Positions 1-8,238 of a DNA stretch of 64,000 nucleotides are shown here, piece after piece (position 1 is the first letter of the stretch; each line of letters begins with the position of its first letter). The position numbers were made by a program, and so were the translations under genes. Source of the stretch: an uncultured Paracoccaceae bacterium (GTDB lineage: Bacteria > Pseudomonadota > Alphaproteobacteria > Rhodobacterales > Rhodobacteraceae); assembly GCA_947496535.1 (NCBI GenBank), contig CANMDE010000013.1, positions 1 to 64,000 on the forward strand, read 5' to 3'. The notes under the pieces were generated by a model. It did no database searches and had not been told where the DNA came from. It saw only the letters and a program-made list of their open reading frames with translations.

Positions 1-137
1 ATCGCCAATCCCTCCCTACAGAAAGAATTGAATCAGTAGTTCATGCACCAATCAAGGAAGAGTTTTTCAACAAAATCTCCGCATAGCGGACCTTGCCCGC
101 CGTGCTCGCGCAGCTCCCACAAATCACCGCAGCATTG

Positions 138-782
138 TTAGCCGACCTTAAGCGCTGCCGCTTCTTTCGCCAGTGCTGTGATTCCGTCCCAATCTCCTGC
201 TTGCACCATATTTTTCGGGGCGACCCATGAGCCGCCGACGCAGAGCGTGTTGGGCAGTGACAGGTAGTCATTGGCATTTTTCAGGCTGACGCCGCCGGTG
301 GGGCAGAACTTGATTTGCGGGAGTGGGGCGCCGATGGCTTTGAGAGCGGGTGCGCCGCCGCTGGCTTCGGCGGGGAAGAATTTTTGAACGGTGTAGCCGC
401 GTTCGAGAAGCCGCATGGCCTCTGTTGCGGTGGCCGCACCGGGCAGCAATGGCAGGTCATTGGCCTCGCATGCATCAAGCAGGTAATCGGTCGCGCCAGG
501 GGATACGCCGAATGTGGCGCCTGCTTTCTTGGCCGCTTCGACATCGGCGGTGGTCAGCAGTGTTCCCGCACCCACGACCCCGCCTTCGACGGCGGCCATT
601 TCGCTGATCGCTTCCAGAGCAGCGGGCGTGCGCAATGTCACCTCAAGCGCGGGTAGACCGCCTGCGACCAGTGCCGTAGCCAGAGCGGCGGCTGTGCCTG
701 CGTCGTCGATCACCAGAACGGGGACGACGGGGGCCAGTTCGCAGACTTTGGCGGCTGCTTGGGACGCTTGTTGTGGGGTCAT
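138..782 (-). CDS. eda: 2-dehydro-3-deoxy-phosphogluconate (KDPG) aldolase
   Basis: This 214-residue protein should split KDPG into pyruvate and glyceraldehyde-3-phosphate, the last step of the Entner-Doudoroff pathway, in the cytoplasm. Visible class I aldolase features are LEVTLRT with Glu47, GAGT at 71-74, KFFPAE with the Schiff-base Lys134, and the phosphate-binding PTGGV at 161-165. The length is normal for the family. It lies 43 bases downstream of edd on the same strand, so the two are very likely one operon controlled by the palindrome before edd. The 137 bases after its stop, up to the window edge, show no gene I can support. Confidence 0.96.
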   Translation of the reverse strand: MTPQQASQAAAKVCELAPVVPVLVIDDAGTAAALATALVAGGLPALEVTLRTPAALEAISEMAAVEGGVVGAGTLLTTADVEAAKKAGATFGVSPGATDYLLDACEANDLPLLPGAATATEAMRLLERGYTVQKFFPAEASGGAPALKAIGAPLPQIKFCPTGGVSLKNANDYLSLPNTLCVGGSWVAPKNMVQAGDWDGITALAKEAAALKVG

Positions 783-825
783 CGGGGTATCCTTTGGGTA
801 TTCTTATCTGGAAGATGACGTGCTT

Positions 826-2631
826 TTACACCACGACGCCCGCGCCGTCAGCCGCAAGTCCGACAGATTGACGAAAAACTTCAAAAATTTCTCGTCCGAC
901 GCCGGTGCCGTTGCCGCTGAGGTCTGCCTCGGCAGGGGTGCGGGTGCCGAGATCGACGTTCAGAACGTCGATCGTGCCTTGTGTTGCATCGAGCCGGATC
1001 ACATCCCCGTCCCGCACGAGGCTTAGTGGGCCGTCATCCGCAGCCTCGGGGCAGACATGGATCGCGGAGGGCACCTTGCCAGACGCACCCGACATACGTC
1101 CGTCCGTGACCAGCGCGACTTTGAGCCCCCGATCCTGCAGCACGGCGAGGGTGGGGGTCAGGGTGTGCAGTTCCGGCATGCCGTTTGATTTTGGTCCTTG
1201 AAAGCGAACAACGATCACGGTGTCTTCGGTGAATTCACCTGCTTTGAATGCCTCTTTCACGGCATCCTGGGTGTGGAACACGCGCGCCGGCGCTTCGATG
1301 ATATGCCGTTCTTCGGCGACGGCGGATGTCTTGATCACGCCGCGCCCCAGATTGCCGGAGAGCTGGGTCAGCCCGCCATGGGCGTGGAACGGGTCGCTCG
1401 CTGGCCGAAGGATCTTTTCGTTGAGCGACTTGCCCGCGCCGGGCGCATAGCTGATGCGGCCTTCGGTCAGTTTGGGTTCTTGCGTGTAAAGTTCCAGCCC
1501 GTCACCGGCGACGGTCTTGGTGTCGTCATGCAAAAGCCCGGCGTTCAGAAGCTCTCCGATCATGAAGCCCAGACCACCGGCTGCGTGGAAGTGGTTCACG
1601 TCCGCAAGGCCATTGGGGTAGACCTTGGCCATGAGTGGAGTGACTTCGGACAGGTCGTGAAAGTCTTCCAAAGTCAGGATGATCCCGGCGGCGCGGGCCA
1701 TCGCGGGCAGGTGAATGACCAGGTTCGTGGAACCGCCAGTTGCCATCAAGCCGACCAGCCCGTTCACAAAGGCCTTTTCGTCAAGGATGTCGCAGACTGG
1801 CCGGTAGTCATTGCCAAGTGCCGTGATTTCGAGCGCCCGTTCAGTGCCTGCTGTTGTTAGTGCGTCGCGCAAGGGAGTTCCCGGATTGACAAAGGACGCG
1901 CCGGGCATGTGGAGGCCCATGAATTCCATCAGCATCTGGTTGGTGTTTGCGGTGCCATAGAAAGTGCAGGTGCCGGGGCCGTGGTAGGAGGCCATTTCCG
2001 CTTCCATCAGCTTATCGCGGCCAACTTCGCCGGTGGCGAATTGCTGGCGGACCTTGGCTTTTTCATCGTTGGGCAGACCTGATGTCATTGGTCCGGCCGG
2101 GATGAAGAGGCCGGGAATGTAGCCAAATGTGGCGGCGGCGATGATCAATCCGGGGACGATCTTGTCGCAGACCCCAAGGTACAGCGCGCTGTCAAAGACG
2201 TTGTGCGACAGGCCGACACCGGCGGCGAGGGCGATGACATCGCGGGAAAAGAGGGACAGTTCCATCCCCGTTTGCCCTTGGGTCACACCATCGCACATGG
2301 CAGGCACGCCACCAGCAACCTGCGCGGTGGCGCCAGAAGCACGCGCGGCTTTCCGAATGAGGTCCGGATAGTGTTCAAACGGTTGGTGAGCGGACAGCAT
2401 ATCGTTGTAGGCGGTGATGATGCCGATATTGGGTGTGCGCTCGCTCGTCAGCCCGGCTTTGTCGTCGCCCATGGCCGCATAGGCGTGGGCCTGATTGCCG
2501 CAGCTGAGATGCGCGCGGCGTGGCCCCTCGGCGGCGGCACGTTCCATCGTTTCGAGATATTTCTGCCGTGTTTTTTCAGACCGTGCGCGGACCCGGTCAG
2601 TGACAGCGGCGACCGTGGTGTGAAGTGTCAT
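826..2631 (-). CDS. edd: Phosphogluconate dehydratase
   Basis: This 601-residue enzyme should dehydrate 6-phosphogluconate to KDPG, the first committed Entner-Doudoroff step. It belongs to the IlvD/Edd iron-sulfur dehydratase family: the N-terminal half has NIGIITAYNDMLSAHQP and GGVPAMCDGVTQGQ, the middle has MATGGSTNLVIHLPA, and the C-terminal part has VTDGRMSGASGKVP. The Cys residues in the CDGVTQG and VCDK segments fit the cluster ligands of the family. The ATG at 2631 is preceded by a GAGGAG Shine-Dalgarno sequence about 8 bases away. It is the promoter-proximal gene of an edd-eda pair, with a LacI-type operator just upstream. Confidence 0.97.
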   Translation of the reverse strand: MTLHTTVAAVTDRVRARSEKTRQKYLETMERAAAEGPRRAHLSCGNQAHAYAAMGDDKAGLTSERTPNIGIITAYNDMLSAHQPFEHYPDLIRKAARASGATAQVAGGVPAMCDGVTQGQTGMELSLFSRDVIALAAGVGLSHNVFDSALYLGVCDKIVPGLIIAAATFGYIPGLFIPAGPMTSGLPNDEKAKVRQQFATGEVGRDKLMEAEMASYHGPGTCTFYGTANTNQMLMEFMGLHMPGASFVNPGTPLRDALTTAGTERALEITALGNDYRPVCDILDEKAFVNGLVGLMATGGSTNLVIHLPAMARAAGIILTLEDFHDLSEVTPLMAKVYPNGLADVNHFHAAGGLGFMIGELLNAGLLHDDTKTVAGDGLELYTQEPKLTEGRISYAPGAGKSLNEKILRPASDPFHAHGGLTQLSGNLGRGVIKTSAVAEERHIIEAPARVFHTQDAVKEAFKAGEFTEDTVIVVRFQGPKSNGMPELHTLTPTLAVLQDRGLKVALVTDGRMSGASGKVPSAIHVCPEAADDGPLSLVRDGDVIRLDATQGTIDVLNVDLGTRTPAEADLSGNGTGVGREIFEVFRQSVGLAADGAGVVV

Positions 2632-2678
2632 CGGGGTGACTCCTCAAAAAGGTTTCGTTGATGTGATTGTACCAGTTC

Positions 2679-2694
2679 TTGTTAGCGCTAACAA
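2679..2694. promoter_or_regulatory. LacI-type operator upstream of edd
   Basis: TTGTTAGCGCTAACAA is a perfect 16-bp palindrome with a central CG, 48 bases before the edd start. Its form matches LacI/GalR-family operators, including the gluconate repressor type. No LacI-family gene lies in the window, so the regulator would be encoded elsewhere. That it controls edd-eda is inferred from position. Confidence 0.7.
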
Positions 2695-2727
2695 CCAAAT
2701 CAGAGTCTTTGCCTGCTATCGCCACGT

Positions 2728-3897
2728 CTATGTTCGACAACCTACGTTTGTCATGATGAACCAGATCAAGCCCAACGTAATTGTTCCAAAGGAAATATAC
2801 AGAAGGAAGATCATCGGCTCAACGCTCGAAAGGCCCACCGCACCTATTAGTGTTCCAGTGACGGCTGCATAGGCTGACAAGGACTGTTTTTGAGATGCAT
2901 AGAAAATCGACGCGCTCTTGTCCTGAGAGAAGATAAACGATGTGGTAAAGACTTCGAAATATACTCTTGCAACCGAGGCACAGGAGAAGGTTAGAGGGAT
3001 CAAGAAAAGCGAGAGCGTTCCTAATCCGAGCGAGTATGAAATGGCGCAGAAGGCCACCCCCATCCCGAGCCACGACAACGCGATATGTCTAATCGGAAGG
3101 CCCTTTGTGGCAGGCCGAAGATACATGATGAAAAGGTTGAACAGGATGCCCGCAGAGGCTGAAGCCGTTAAGGAAATCGAAAGCGTTATCTTTGGGATGT
3201 CGTAGTAGTTAAGCGCAAAGGGCAGCATGTTCGTGAATAGGCTGGCCGTGGTGGCTAAAATGAAGATTGCGCTGCAAAATGCCAAGCTGATGGGGCTGAA
3301 AAGTGCGATATCCGTTGTGGGCAAGGATGTTTCGCCAGCATCATCGCTACCCGCGCGGACAGGGTGGAAAGACAGCACGATCATTGCAATGCCGATAAGA
3401 ACAGCGCTGATCAGAAATACGGACCTTTCACCGTATCCAACAGCCAGCACACCACCAATCGCCGGTGCTGCAATTTTTGAGATCGTATTGACCAGGTTCA
3501 GGCTGGACGCGAACCGGCTGCTTTCGCCGTGGCTGATGCTTTTGGAGGCCGCCGCAATGGCAGGCTGCATGAAGCCCATGCAGATTGCGCGCAGTGCTAG
3601 AACCATGACCAAAAGCGGCAGTGTTCCGACGAAAGCGAGTGTTGCGGTCAGGCACAAACGCAGAACTGACGACCCAATCAGAACTCGCTGGGTGGAATAT
3701 TTGCGCGCAGCACCAGCGAACAGTTTGCCCAGAACCGCGATCGGGACATGCATGGCAAGTGTGACGGCCGCCATGCCGCTGGGCGAAAGTGCAAGTTCGT
3801 AGCCTGCGAAAGTCAGCACCGTTAGCAGATCAAGCCAGGAGCTTACGGAAAGCAAAGCGAAAACCACTAGGAAGCTGGAGTTTTTCATTGGCCTCAT
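2728..3897 (-). CDS. MFS transporter, substrate unknown
   Basis: This is a 389-residue polytopic membrane protein with about 12 hydrophobic segments and the short charged loops of the major facilitator superfamily; a basic loop near residue 65 (AGAARKYSTQR) is in the place of the family's loop 2-3 motif. I cannot assign a substrate. It ends 33 bases before the edd operator, on the same strand as edd-eda, so it may share transcription or supply a sugar acid, but that is inference. Two starts are possible: ATG 3897, or ATG 3888 beginning MKNSSF. Codon use looks more AT-rich than the flanking edd gene, which could mean later acquisition. Confidence 0.8.
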   Translation of the reverse strand: MRPMKNSSFLVVFALLSVSSWLDLLTVLTFAGYELALSPSGMAAVTLAMHVPIAVLGKLFAGAARKYSTQRVLIGSSVLRLCLTATLAFVGTLPLLVMVLALRAICMGFMQPAIAAASKSISHGESSRFASSLNLVNTISKIAAPAIGGVLAVGYGERSVFLISAVLIGIAMIVLSFHPVRAGSDDAGETSLPTTDIALFSPISLAFCSAIFILATTASLFTNMLPFALNYYDIPKITLSISLTASASAGILFNLFIMYLRPATKGLPIRHIALSWLGMGVAFCAISYSLGLGTLSLFLIPLTFSCASVARVYFEVFTTSFIFSQDKSASIFYASQKQSLSAYAAVTGTLIGAVGLSSVEPMIFLLYISFGTITLGLIWFIMTNVGCRT

Positions 3898-4135
3898 CCG
3901 ATGCCAGGGACGGCCTTGTTGATCTGGAATATCGTAGAGGTCAACTTGCGGAGATGTTGCGTAGTGGAATTTTTAGGTCCGGTGACTGAGTTTGGTCACT
4001 GCATAGGCGTTTTCGAACATCGCGCGTGTTGGTGACCCCTCCGTAGTTGCCTCGGATGTTCTGGTTTAATCGAAAAACGAGGCGGGGTTCGGGGATGCCT
4101 TTTACTCGCGCCTTATTCGCTTTAAGCACCGGCAT

Positions 4136-5341
4136 ATGACTGAAACTGATATATCCGATCGCTCTGTTGTGCGTCTTAACGCCAAGGCAGATTTGCGGGC
4201 CATTCGTCATGGTTTTCCATGGGTTTATGCCAATGAGGTGGTTTTGGACCGCCGCACGCGGGCTTTGAAGCCCGGAACACTGGCGCTGTTGGAAAGCCAT
4301 GATCGCGCGCCTTTGGGCGTGGTGGCGATGAACCCGGCCTCAAAGATTATCTGCCGGGTTCTGGATCGTGATCCGAAGGCGACCATCGACCAGGTTTGGC
4401 TGGTGGCGCGGTTGCGCAGGGCATTGGCGCATCGGGAACGGTTGTTTGAGCAACCTTTCTACCGGTTGGTGCATGCGGAAGCCGATGGGCTCCCGGGTGT
4501 GATCATTGATCGTTTTGGCGATCATGCGGTGATCCAGCCGAATGCTGCTTGGGCGGATGTCCTGTTGGATCAGCTTGTGGCGGCGCTGGTCGAGGTGACG
4601 GGTGTCGCGGTGGTGATCATTAACGGCACGGGCCGCGCCCGGAAGCTGGAAGGGTTGAGCGAGCAGACGGATGTTGTGTTGGGCGACGCGCCGGGGGGGG
4701 CGGTGCCGGTTCCGATGAACGGGGCCACATATATGGCCGATCTGTTGGGTGGCCAAAAAACAGGACTGTTTTTTGATCAGCGTCCCAATCATGCGTTTGC
4801 AGCCAGCCTTGCGCGTGATGCGCGCGTGCTTGACGTGTTCAGCCATGTCGGCGGGTTTGGATTGGCGGCACTGGCCGGGGGTGCCAAGTCTGCTTTGGCG
4901 GTTGATGGATCGGCCAATGCTTTGGAATTGGCGGGGCAGGGTGCAGTGGCGATGGGGGTTGAGGATCGCTTTGCAACCCGGAAGGGTGACGCCTTTGATG
5001 TGATGGCCGCGCTGGCCAAGGATGGTGAGAGATTTGATCTGGTCGTATGCGATCCACCTGCCTTTGCGCCTTCGAAGCAGGCGTTGGATGCAGGCCTGCG
5101 GGCTTATGAAAAAGTGGCTCGTTTGGCCGCACCTTTGGTGGCTGATGGTGGGTATCTTTGCCTGTGTTCCTGTTCGCACGCGGCTGATCTGACAAGGTTC
5201 CGCAATGCCTGTTCACGGGGCATTGGGCGGGGCGGACGGCGTGGTCAGATCGTGCATACGGGCTTTGCGGGGCCGGATCATCCGTTGCTGCCGCATCTGG
5301 CCGAGACGGCCTATCTCAAAGCGGTGTTCTATCGCCTATGA
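4136..5341 (+). CDS. Class I rRNA large-subunit methyltransferase (RlmI-like, PUA domain)
   Basis: This 401-residue protein resembles RlmI/RlmK-type SAM-dependent cytosine-5 methyltransferases acting on 23S rRNA. Residues 10-80 form the PUA RNA-binding domain (HGFPWVYANEV near 25-35). The catalytic part has KTGLFFDQRPNH at 208-219, the SAM-binding VLDVFSHVGGFGLAAL at 231-246, CDPPAF at 305-310 and a CSCSH motif near 350 holding a catalytic Cys. The stop overlaps the start of the next gene by ATGA, so the PIN protein is translationally coupled. The exact target base cannot be read from the sequence. Confidence 0.88.
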   Translation: MTETDISDRSVVRLNAKADLRAIRHGFPWVYANEVVLDRRTRALKPGTLALLESHDRAPLGVVAMNPASKIICRVLDRDPKATIDQVWLVARLRRALAHRERLFEQPFYRLVHAEADGLPGVIIDRFGDHAVIQPNAAWADVLLDQLVAALVEVTGVAVVIINGTGRARKLEGLSEQTDVVLGDAPGGAVPVPMNGATYMADLLGGQKTGLFFDQRPNHAFAASLARDARVLDVFSHVGGFGLAALAGGAKSALAVDGSANALELAGQGAVAMGVEDRFATRKGDAFDVMAALAKDGERFDLVVCDPPAFAPSKQALDAGLRAYEKVARLAAPLVADGGYLCLCSCSHAADLTRFRNACSRGIGRGGRRGQIVHTGFAGPDHPLLPHLAETAYLKAVFYRL

Positions 5342-5880
5342 GGGTTATGCTGGACGCCTGCGTGCTGTATCCAACGGTGATGCGCGAGGTGCTTTTGGGG
5401 TGTGCAAAGGCGGGGCTTTATGAGCCGCGCTGGTCGCCTCGCATTCTGGAAGAATGGGCCAGGGCCGCGGCCAAGTTAGGACCAGGCGATGAGGTCTATG
5501 CGCGCGGTGAGATCACTGGTCTGGGCGTGGCTTTTCCTGATGCCTCGATCACCCATGACGCGCAGCAAGAAGCACATTACTGGCTGCCGGATCCGGCAGA
5601 TATTCATGTGTTGACTGCTGCGGTGGTTGGTTCCTGCGATGGGATTTTGACGGCGAATACAAAGGATTTTCCACGAAATATTCTGGCCGAGGAAGGGTTG
5701 CTGCGTTTTGATCCGGATGGCTTCGTAATACGCCTCCATCACACCAATACCCGCGAGGTCGAAGACGTTGCAAAGTCCGTTTTGGAAGAGGCGCGGCGAC
5801 TGTCGGGAGAGGATTGGACCATCCGGGCGTTGTTCAAGAAGGCACGCTTGCCCCGATTGGGGAAAGCCTTGGCTGGCTGA
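5338..5880 (+). CDS. PIN domain protein (putative RNase)
   Basis: This 180-residue protein begins with MLDACVLYP, where Asp6 is the first acidic metal ligand of PIN nucleases. Further acidic positions follow in DPADIHVLTAAV (about 86-97) and CDGILTANTKDFP (about 102-114), in the right order for the PIN active site. The last 60 residues are a helical extension not needed for the fold. It is longer than typical VapC toxins (about 130 residues) and has no antitoxin gene next to it. The ATG lies in an ATGA overlap with the rRNA methyltransferase, suggesting joint expression and possibly a joint role in RNA metabolism. The substrate is unknown. Confidence 0.8.
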   Translation: MRVMLDACVLYPTVMREVLLGCAKAGLYEPRWSPRILEEWARAAAKLGPGDEVYARGEITGLGVAFPDASITHDAQQEAHYWLPDPADIHVLTAAVVGSCDGILTANTKDFPRNILAEEGLLRFDPDGFVIRLHHTNTREVEDVAKSVLEEARRLSGEDWTIRALFKKARLPRLGKALAG

Positions 5881-5930
5881 CGATTTTTCGCGAAAAATCG
5901 TTTTAAGAACAAATCTTCGCGAAGATTTGT
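5880..5930. repeat. Two tandem perfect 22-bp palindromes with TTCGCGAA core
   Basis: Positions 5880-5901 and 5909-5930 are each perfect palindromes of 22 bp. The left half of the first is ACGATTTTTCG and of the second ACAAATCTTCG. Both share the centre TTCGCGAA and are 7 bases apart. They fill the gap between two convergent genes and touch both stop codons. They could act as back-to-back bidirectional terminators, as the first is followed by TTTT on the plus strand; they could also be a dispersed extragenic repeat family. Confidence 0.8.
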
Positions 5931-6166
5931 CAGCAGACCATGACGACAGGTGCGCGGTTGCAGATGACAATTAAGTAGTCACCATTCGCGATGAGTTGAA
6001 AGCCACGGCGTCTGACTTCTAGCTCAAATCTGTCGCGCCCGATTTCCCGGTCAATATCCTTGATCTTCCGTCGGATCACCCCACCGTTTTCAACGCCTTT
6101 GGCGCTGAAAACCTGTGCCAGCCAGTCGTCGCCATGTGGGCGATATATCGGTGTCATGCGATTCAC
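5930..6166 (-). CDS. Conserved small protein of unknown function (78 aa)
   Basis: This small, mixed-charge soluble protein has no signal peptide or membrane segment. It has a helix-rich middle (RRKIKDIDREIGRDRFELEV) and a hydrophobic C-terminal strand ending in Cys (YLIVICNRAPVVMVC). I recognise it only as the type of short conserved protein seen in Rhodobacterales. It lies 34 bases upstream of the methyl-THF methyltransferase gene stop region on the same strand, i.e. downstream of the one-carbon cluster, and could be its last gene. The stop codon overlaps the second TTCGCGAA palindrome. No function is proposed. Confidence 0.6.
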   Translation of the reverse strand: MNRMTPIYRPHGDDWLAQVFSAKGVENGGVIRRKIKDIDREIGRDRFELEVRRRGFQLIANGDYLIVICNRAPVVMVC

Positions 6167-6200
6167 ATGGCGAGGATCGCACCAATTTTCCTAAATTGGA

Positions 6201-7268
6201 TTAAGCCCTGCGGCGACGTCCGCGGCGCGCCCGACCTTCGCCTTCTTTCTGCGGAACCTGATTGAACTTGATCCAGTCACCGCCCGATGCGTCGTTATTT
6301 GTCAGGAAATTCGCAGCGCGAATGGCTTCCATTTCCTTACCCGGCTTGGGTTTGGTGGACCCCATGCCGAATAACGAAACGAAGGTTTCGTCGTCCATGT
6401 CGTCGGGCAAGATCAAACCAGCGGCTTCGATTTCGGCCTTCTTTTCGGCGATCTTTTTCGGGCCGACGGGCAGGGCGACCGGGTTCATGATGGCTGATGT
6501 CATCCCAGCTGTCATCGCCATTGGCAGGAATGCGTTGTTGATCCCGTGCCGGTTGGGCAGGCCGAAACTGATATTGGATGCGCCACAGGTCGTGTTGACC
6601 CCAAGTTCTTCGCGCAGTCGACGGACAAGGGTGAAGACCTGCAGGCCAGCTGTTCCCATTGCACCGATCGGCATGACGAGCGGGTCCACGACGATGTCGT
6701 GGGCGGGGATACCGAAATCTGCGGCGCGTTCGACGATTTTCTTTGCGACGGCAAGGCGGACATCAGGGTCTTCGCTGATGCCGGTGTCATCGTTTGAAAT
6801 GGCAACCACGGGCACATTATATTTCTTGACCAGCGGAAGCACCAGTTCCAGCCGTTCTTCCTCGCCCGTGACCGAGTTCAGGAGGGGGCGCCCTTCAGCG
6901 GCGGCCAGGCCGTTTTCCAGCGCACCCGGAACGGAGCTGTCGATGCAAAGAGGGATGTCTACCACCGCCTGCACCCGCTCCACCATTTCTTTCATCAGGG
7001 GTGGTTCAACGAAGTTGTTGTCGGCATAGCGCGGGTCTTCGGCCATCTTGTTCGAGAAGACGGCGCCTGAGTTTACATCCAGCACATTTGCCCCTGCTGC
7101 GGCTTGTGCGATGGCGTCCGCTTCGACACGGCTGAAATCGCCGCGTTCCAGTTCTTCGGCCAGAATTTTGCGGCCCGTTGGGTTGATCCGCTCTCCGATC
7201 ACGCAAAAGGGTTGGTCAAACCCGATGATGGCTGTCTTTGTTTTGGACTCGACGATCGTGCGTGTCAT
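6201..7268 (-). CDS. Methyltetrahydrofolate:corrinoid methyltransferase (pterin-binding)
   Basis: This 355-residue protein has the pterin-binding TIM-barrel fold of the MeTr/MtgA/MetH family, moving a methyl group between tetrahydrofolate and a corrinoid. Visible signatures are CVIGERINPTGRK near 20-32, GANVLDVNSG near 55-64, PLCIDSS near 98-104, and TTCGASNISFGLPNR near 198-212. The C-terminus is a basic tail rich in Arg. An in-frame frame continues upstream, but the ATG at 7268 overlaps the metF stop by ATGA and starts the conserved part, so it is preferred. No corrinoid protein gene is adjacent, so the cobalamin partner must be elsewhere. Confidence 0.88.
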   Translation of the reverse strand: MTRTIVESKTKTAIIGFDQPFCVIGERINPTGRKILAEELERGDFSRVEADAIAQAAAGANVLDVNSGAVFSNKMAEDPRYADNNFVEPPLMKEMVERVQAVVDIPLCIDSSVPGALENGLAAAEGRPLLNSVTGEEERLELVLPLVKKYNVPVVAISNDDTGISEDPDVRLAVAKKIVERAADFGIPAHDIVVDPLVMPIGAMGTAGLQVFTLVRRLREELGVNTTCGASNISFGLPNRHGINNAFLPMAMTAGMTSAIMNPVALPVGPKKIAEKKAEIEAAGLILPDDMDDETFVSLFGMGSTKPKPGKEMEAIRAANFLTNNDASGGDWIKFNQVPQKEGEGRARRGRRRRA

Positions 7269-8197
7269 AAAGGTTCCTTGGTTTGGGAGGCGGGTGCAGT
7301 AGACGCCCCACCATTCGTGATGGCCCAATTGGCGTTGGTCTTGATCCCGCCAAGCGGGAAGAAGTGCACATTGGTGATATTGCAATCGGCGTTTGCAGCT
7401 TTGTGGGCTGCAAGCTCTGTCAGGACGTCTGTTGGTTCGTAGGGCAGGACTAGTTTGGTCACATCCATCGCCCGTTTTTGCAGAACTTTCAGCGAAGGCC
7501 CCACACCACATGCAATGGCAAATTTTATAAGCGTTTGCAGTTTGGCCGGTCCGGCGATCCCAATGTGAACGGGTATGGTGATACCCGCATCCCGCATGCT
7601 GTCTGCCCAAGCGATGATCGGTCCGGCCTCAAACGCGAACTGCGTGGCGAGGGCCATTTTGGCGTTGGTCGTTTCGCTGAACCGCTGTTTCCAGCGCAGC
7701 GCGTCCATGACGTTCTTGTCTGACCCGTCCTTATCGATATCGCGGTTGCCTTCGGGATGGCCTCCCACGTGGAGCCTTTCGAAATCGCCAAACAAACCTG
7801 TTTCGATCAACTGCATCGAGCTATGGAATTCGCCGTGCGGCTCTGCGACACCACCGGCAAGCAGCAACGCTTGGTTGACCCCGGCTTCCCCTTGGTACCG
7901 CGCGATCCAGTCAGCCAGTGTTGCCTTGTCTTTGATGATCCGTGCGGGGAAATGTGGCATCACATTGTACCCGTCGGCTGCCAGCCGTTTGGCCGTTGCC
8001 GTCATCTCTTCAATCGGGGTGCCGTCGATATGTGCGATGTAGACGCGCGTGCCTTCGGGCAAAAGCGTGCGAAAGTCTTCGACCTTTTCCGCAGTGCGGG
8101 GCATCACCTCGATCGAATAGTCTTTGAGAAAGGCCTCAAGCTCTGGATTGATCGTTTTTGCCGTGTCTTTGGGCTTCAGGAAGGGGAGCAAGGACAT
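7265..8197 (-). CDS. Methylenetetrahydrofolate reductase-like protein
   Basis: This 310-residue protein resembles MetF-type flavin reductases that interconvert 5,10-methylene- and 5-methyl-tetrahydrofolate. It has the TIM-barrel segments GYNVMPHFPAR, NQALLLAGG (the flavin-site region) and RLHVGGHPEGN in the expected order, then ATQFAFEAG and PVHIGIAGP, which match the conserved C-terminal part. A strong AAAGGAGG sequence precedes the ATG at 8197, so the 15 extra residues of the longer frame are excluded. The start of the methyltransferase gene overlaps its stop. Together with the PF13769 gene it forms a one-carbon operon. The reaction may run toward methylene-THF for oxidation of methyl groups. 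Confidence 0.87.
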   Translation of the reverse strand: MSLLPFLKPKDTAKTINPELEAFLKDYSIEVMPRTAEKVEDFRTLLPEGTRVYIAHIDGTPIEEMTATAKRLAADGYNVMPHFPARIIKDKATLADWIARYQGEAGVNQALLLAGGVAEPHGEFHSSMQLIETGLFGDFERLHVGGHPEGNRDIDKDGSDKNVMDALRWKQRFSETTNAKMALATQFAFEAGPIIAWADSMRDAGITIPVHIGIAGPAKLQTLIKFAIACGVGPSLKVLQKRAMDVTKLVLPYEPTDVLTELAAHKAANADCNITNVHFFPLGGIKTNANWAITNGGASTAPASQTKEPL

Positions 8198-8238
8198 CAA
8201 AGCCTCCTTTATGCGGGCTGAGGTGATCGGGAGTTGTT

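Noticed and set aside
1..137. Gene at the left edge
   Set aside because: No frame with a start, a ribosome site and a conserved motif could be supported; it is probably an intergenic stretch after eda.
4340..5179. Long open frame on the minus strand inside the RlmI-like gene
   Set aside because: It lies fully opposite a gene with clear catalytic motifs, has no recognisable family and is rich in Arg, His and Pro, as expected for an antisense reading of a coding gene.
6262..7029. Plus-strand open frame of 255 codons opposite the methyl-THF methyltransferase
   Set aside because: Low-complexity Ser/Arg-rich translation and complete overlap with a conserved gene; treated as a shadow.
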